Positions 6,876-8,620 of a stretch of DNA of 8,620 nucleotides are shown here, in pieces. The stretch covers positions 1-8,620 of the forward strand of contig PLYW01000104.1 of assembly GCA_003151875.1 (NCBI GenBank), read 5' to 3'. Positions within the stretch are counted from its first letter, which is position 1. Each line of letters starts with the position of its first letter. The notes below the pieces were generated by a model. It saw nothing but the letters and a program-made list of their open reading frames with translations. It made no database searches and was not told the origin of the DNA. A program made the position numbers and the translations under genes. Source of the DNA: Acidobacteriaceae bacterium (GTDB taxonomy: Bacteria > Acidobacteriota > Terriglobia > Terriglobales > Acidobacteriaceae).

Positions 6876-7748
6876 TCAGATCTCCACCTTGCCAAGAATG
6901 GCCGAGATGCTGGGCAATGCAAAGACCGGACCGTCTTTGCAGACAAAGGTGGGGCCGTACTGGCAATGGCCGCAAAAGCCGATCCCGCATTTCATGTTGC
7001 GTTCCGCCGACAGGTAAATGCGCTCCGCCGCCACCCCGCGCTTCAGCAGCTCCATCACGGTAAAGCGCATCATGATCTCGGGCCCGCAAAGCATGGCCAG
7101 GGTATTGGAAGGATCGAAAGGAGCGCGGCCGATCATGGTGGTCACCACACCGACATTGCCGCGCCAGGTGCTAGCGGCGCGATCGACCGTCACCTGAATT
7201 TCCAGGTCAAACTTGCCGCGCCACTGTTCCAGCTCGCGCCGGTACAGCATGTCGTCGGGAGTGCGCGTGCCATACAGCAGAACGATCCTGCGAAACTTCT
7301 CCCGTTCCGCCATCAGGCGATAGAGCGCAGGCCGCAAGGGAGCCAGCCCGATTCCGCCGGCCACAATCACGACGTCGCGGCCAGGTGCGTCTTCCACCGG
7401 CCAATGGCTTCCGAAGGGACCGCGAATCCCCATGACCTCGCCGCGCTTGAGCTTTCGCATGGCCTTGGTGACGGTGCCGACCACGCGCGTGGTGTGCTTC
7501 AGCAAAGGAACATTGGCGGGGTTGCTGCTGATGGAGATAGGCACTTCTCCCACGCCGAAGACGTACAGCATGTTGAACTGGCCCGGCGCAAACGAGAACC
7601 TCGAGCTGGAATCTTCGGGAAGGATCTCGAGCGTAAAGGTGTCGTCGGTCTCCTGCCTTACGCGCTGAATGCGGTACGGCATGGGCAGCATGGGGTCTGG
7701 GACCGGGCCCGGCGCTGCAACCTCGGTTTGTTCAAGCATGGGTGCCAT
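6876..7748 (-). CDS. hyhG: Hydrogenase gamma subunit, FAD/NAD(P)-binding oxidoreductase with [2Fe-2S]
   Basis: Diaphorase subunit of the ferredoxin-NADP reductase / PyrK type that exchanges electrons with NAD(P)H. From ATG 7748 it is 290 residues. The FAD domain includes VPISISSNP (69-77), replacing the RxYS motif, and GxxxxxRGPFGS (107-114). The nucleotide-binding domain has VAGGIGLAPLRP (129-140) and the C-terminal AMLCGPEIM. Cys254, Cys259, Cys262 and Cys270 (CGIGFCGHC...C) bind the [2Fe-2S] cluster. ATG 7748 has GGA 5 nt upstream and overlaps the end of the preceding gene by 17 nt; ATG 7739 (8-nt overlap) is possible. The frame stays open to 7913, but that is only a shadow of the cNMP-domain gene. 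NAD against NADP preference cannot be decided by eye. Confidence 0.92.
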   Translation of the reverse strand: MAPMLEQTEVAAPGPVPDPMLPMPYRIQRVRQETDDTFTLEILPEDSSSRFSFAPGQFNMLYVFGVGEVPISISSNPANVPLLKHTTRVVGTVTKAMRKLKRGEVMGIRGPFGSHWPVEDAPGRDVVIVAGGIGLAPLRPALYRLMAEREKFRRIVLLYGTRTPDDMLYRRELEQWRGKFDLEIQVTVDRAASTWRGNVGVVTTMIGRAPFDPSNTLAMLCGPEIMMRFTVMELLKRGVAAERIYLSAERNMKCGIGFCGHCQYGPTFVCKDGPVFALPSISAILGKVEI

Positions 7749-8196
7749 ACACATCCAGCAACTGCAAGCGGGTCGCTTCCAGGCGATCGTTGATGATCTG
7801 TATAAACCGCTTGTAAATGTCGTAGCCGAGGTCGTGGTCCTCATCGCACTTGGCGCGCAGACACTTGCCGTCAAAAGCCAGCGCATGCGTGTCCTGTTGC
7901 GCCCTCGCGTCAAAATGCCAGCGGTAGGGAGGGAATAGCCACGACCATCCCAGGACTTCGCCGCCGCCGACAGTTAGCACCGTGGTAAGGCCGTCGTGCG
8001 GAATCACGAACTGCACCGACACCAGACCTTCGCGGATGAGATAGAAATGGTCCGCGGGGTCGCCTTCCCGAAAAATGACCTCTCCGGCGCCGAAGCGCAC
8101 GTTCTTGGCACATCCGGCGATCAAACGAATGTGTTGGTCCTCCATCCCCCGAAAAAACGGATGCTCGCGGAGAATTGGTTCGAGCGTCTGTATCAT
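7732..8196 (-). CDS. Stand-alone cyclic-nucleotide-binding-domain protein in the hydrogenase operon
   Basis: 154 residues consisting almost entirely of a CRP-type cNMP-binding beta-roll plus a C-terminal helix. Recognisable parts: HPFFRGM (12-18), FGAGEVIFREGDPADHFYLIREGLVSV (35-61), VLTVGGGEVLGWSWLF (73-88) and FDARA (95-99). There is no helix-turn-helix after the long C-terminal helix (YDIYKRFIQIINDRLEATRLQLL), so it should not act as a CRP-like DNA-binding activator. The GE of the phosphate-binding cassette is kept (Gly79-Glu80), but the usual Arg-Ser pair is not (sequence YRWHF), so cAMP binding is doubtful. The start ATG 8196 follows GAGGA at good spacing and overlaps the beta-subunit stop as ATGA; the end overlaps the gamma subunit. 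Co-translation with the enzyme suggests a regulatory or structural subunit; the ligand is unknown. Confidence 0.88.
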   Translation of the reverse strand: MIQTLEPILREHPFFRGMEDQHIRLIAGCAKNVRFGAGEVIFREGDPADHFYLIREGLVSVQFVIPHDGLTTVLTVGGGEVLGWSWLFPPYRWHFDARAQQDTHALAFDGKCLRAKCDEDHDLGYDIYKRFIQIINDRLEATRLQLLDVYGTHA

Positions 8197-8620
8197 GGCG
8201 AGTCCTCGCTCTGGTCGGCCGGCGCTTTCATCGAGTCGCTGGCGCGGATGGCCCCAGCCTCGACCGTAATATCGATTCCCACAGGACACCAGGTGATGCA
8301 GCGGCCACAACCCACGCAGCCGGAAACGCCAAACTGGTCAATCCAGGTGGCGAGTTTGTGCGTCATCCACTGGCGATAGCGCGATCTTGAAGAGGCGCGC
8401 ACGCTGCCGCCGTGGATGTAGGAAAAGTCCACCGTGAAGCAGGAATCCCAGCGTCGCCAGCGTTCGGCGTGTTCGCCGCTCAGGTCGGTGACGTCTTCCA
8501 CGGTGGTGCAGAAGCACGTGGGACATACGATGGTGCAGTTGGCGCAGGTCAGACAGCGCTGCGTCACGTCGTCCCACCGGGGATGCTCGTAGTTGCGGTA
8601 GAGCAGATCTTTGATTCCGA
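8193..8620 (-). CDS. hyhB: Hydrogenase beta subunit, double [4Fe-4S] protein, C-terminal part (5' end outside window)
   Basis: The frame is open to the right edge, so the N-terminal part of the protein is missing; 141 C-terminal residues are visible. Two ferredoxin-type clusters are seen: CLTCANCTIVCP (visible residues 22-33; Cys22, 25, 28, 32) and CVGCGRCITWCP (101-112; Cys101, 104, 107, 111), with RWDSCF and SRYRQWMTHKLATW between them. This is the layout of the beta subunit of Pyrococcus-type sulfhydrogenase and of related anaerobic sulfite reductase A-like proteins. The subunit adds electron-transfer clusters beside the gamma flavoprotein. Its stop overlaps the start of the cNMP-domain gene (ATGA). 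It is the most upstream visible gene of the operon, so the operon promoter lies beyond the window. Confidence 0.88.
   Translation of the reverse strand, partial: GIKDLLYRNYEHPRWDDVTQRCLTCANCTIVCPTCFCTTVEDVTDLSGEHAERWRRWDSCFTVDFSYIHGGSVRASSRSRYRQWMTHKLATWIDQFGVSGCVGCGRCITWCPVGIDITVEAGAIRASDSMKAPADQSEDSP

Noticed and set aside
6875..6946. Longer N terminus of the small subunit starting at 6946
   Set aside because: It lies wholly within the gamma gene; ATG 6874 has a good Shine-Dalgarno and matches the family start.
8197..8310. Longer N terminus of the cNMP-domain protein starting at 8310
   Set aside because: It overlaps the conserved ferredoxin region of the beta subunit in another frame; ATG 8196 has GAGGA and an ATGA overlap.

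Overview
The window looks like chromosome of a high-GC, probably acidobacterial, bacterium. This rests on protein style (a long Gly/Ser/Pro-rich protein ending like acidobacterial FecR/DUF6600-type proteins), on a short intergenic repeat of the kind I recall being scattered through Acidobacteriota genomes, and on a group 3b-type [NiFe]-hydrogenase operon. The phylum is inferred from memory, not from a marker gene.

Left part, plus strand: 1-1260 is the C-terminal 419 residues of a low-complexity Gly-rich protein, followed by a clear intrinsic terminator (1288-1313), a perfect 16-bp palindrome (1324-1339) and a repeat-like stretch. Next is a complete ribA (GTP cyclohydrolase II, first step of riboflavin synthesis), whose most likely start is GTG 1500. 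A TATAAT box ends 6 bp upstream of it, which suggests a leaderless mRNA.

Middle part, minus strand: a region of lower G+C holds the most unusual gene of the window (2313-3713). It encodes a 466-residue protein with an HU/IHF-type DNA-bending domain at the N terminus fused to a DUF900-type alpha/beta hydrolase with a recognisable Ser-Asp-His triad. About 190 bp upstream on the same strand is a HigA-type antitoxin/repressor (3904-4305) with no toxin partner beside it. Its promoter lies in the tail of the hydrogenase maturation protease gene and carries a 15-bp palindrome between the -35 and -10 boxes, which looks like an autorepression operator.

Right part, minus strand: a tightly packed operon, read from the right edge leftward. 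It runs iron-sulfur beta subunit (partial), a stand-alone cyclic-nucleotide-binding-domain protein without HTH, FAD/NAD(P) + [2Fe-2S] gamma subunit, small (delta) subunit with 12 cluster cysteines, NiFe large (alpha) subunit, and its C-terminal maturation protease. All junctions overlap by 4-17 nt or are 1 nt apart, so translation is probably coupled. Together they form a cytoplasmic, bidirectional NAD(P)-linked group 3b hydrogenase ('sulfhydrogenase'): NiFe site in alpha, electrons through delta to gamma and beta, exchange with NAD(P)H on gamma. The embedded cNMP-fold protein is the unexpected member.
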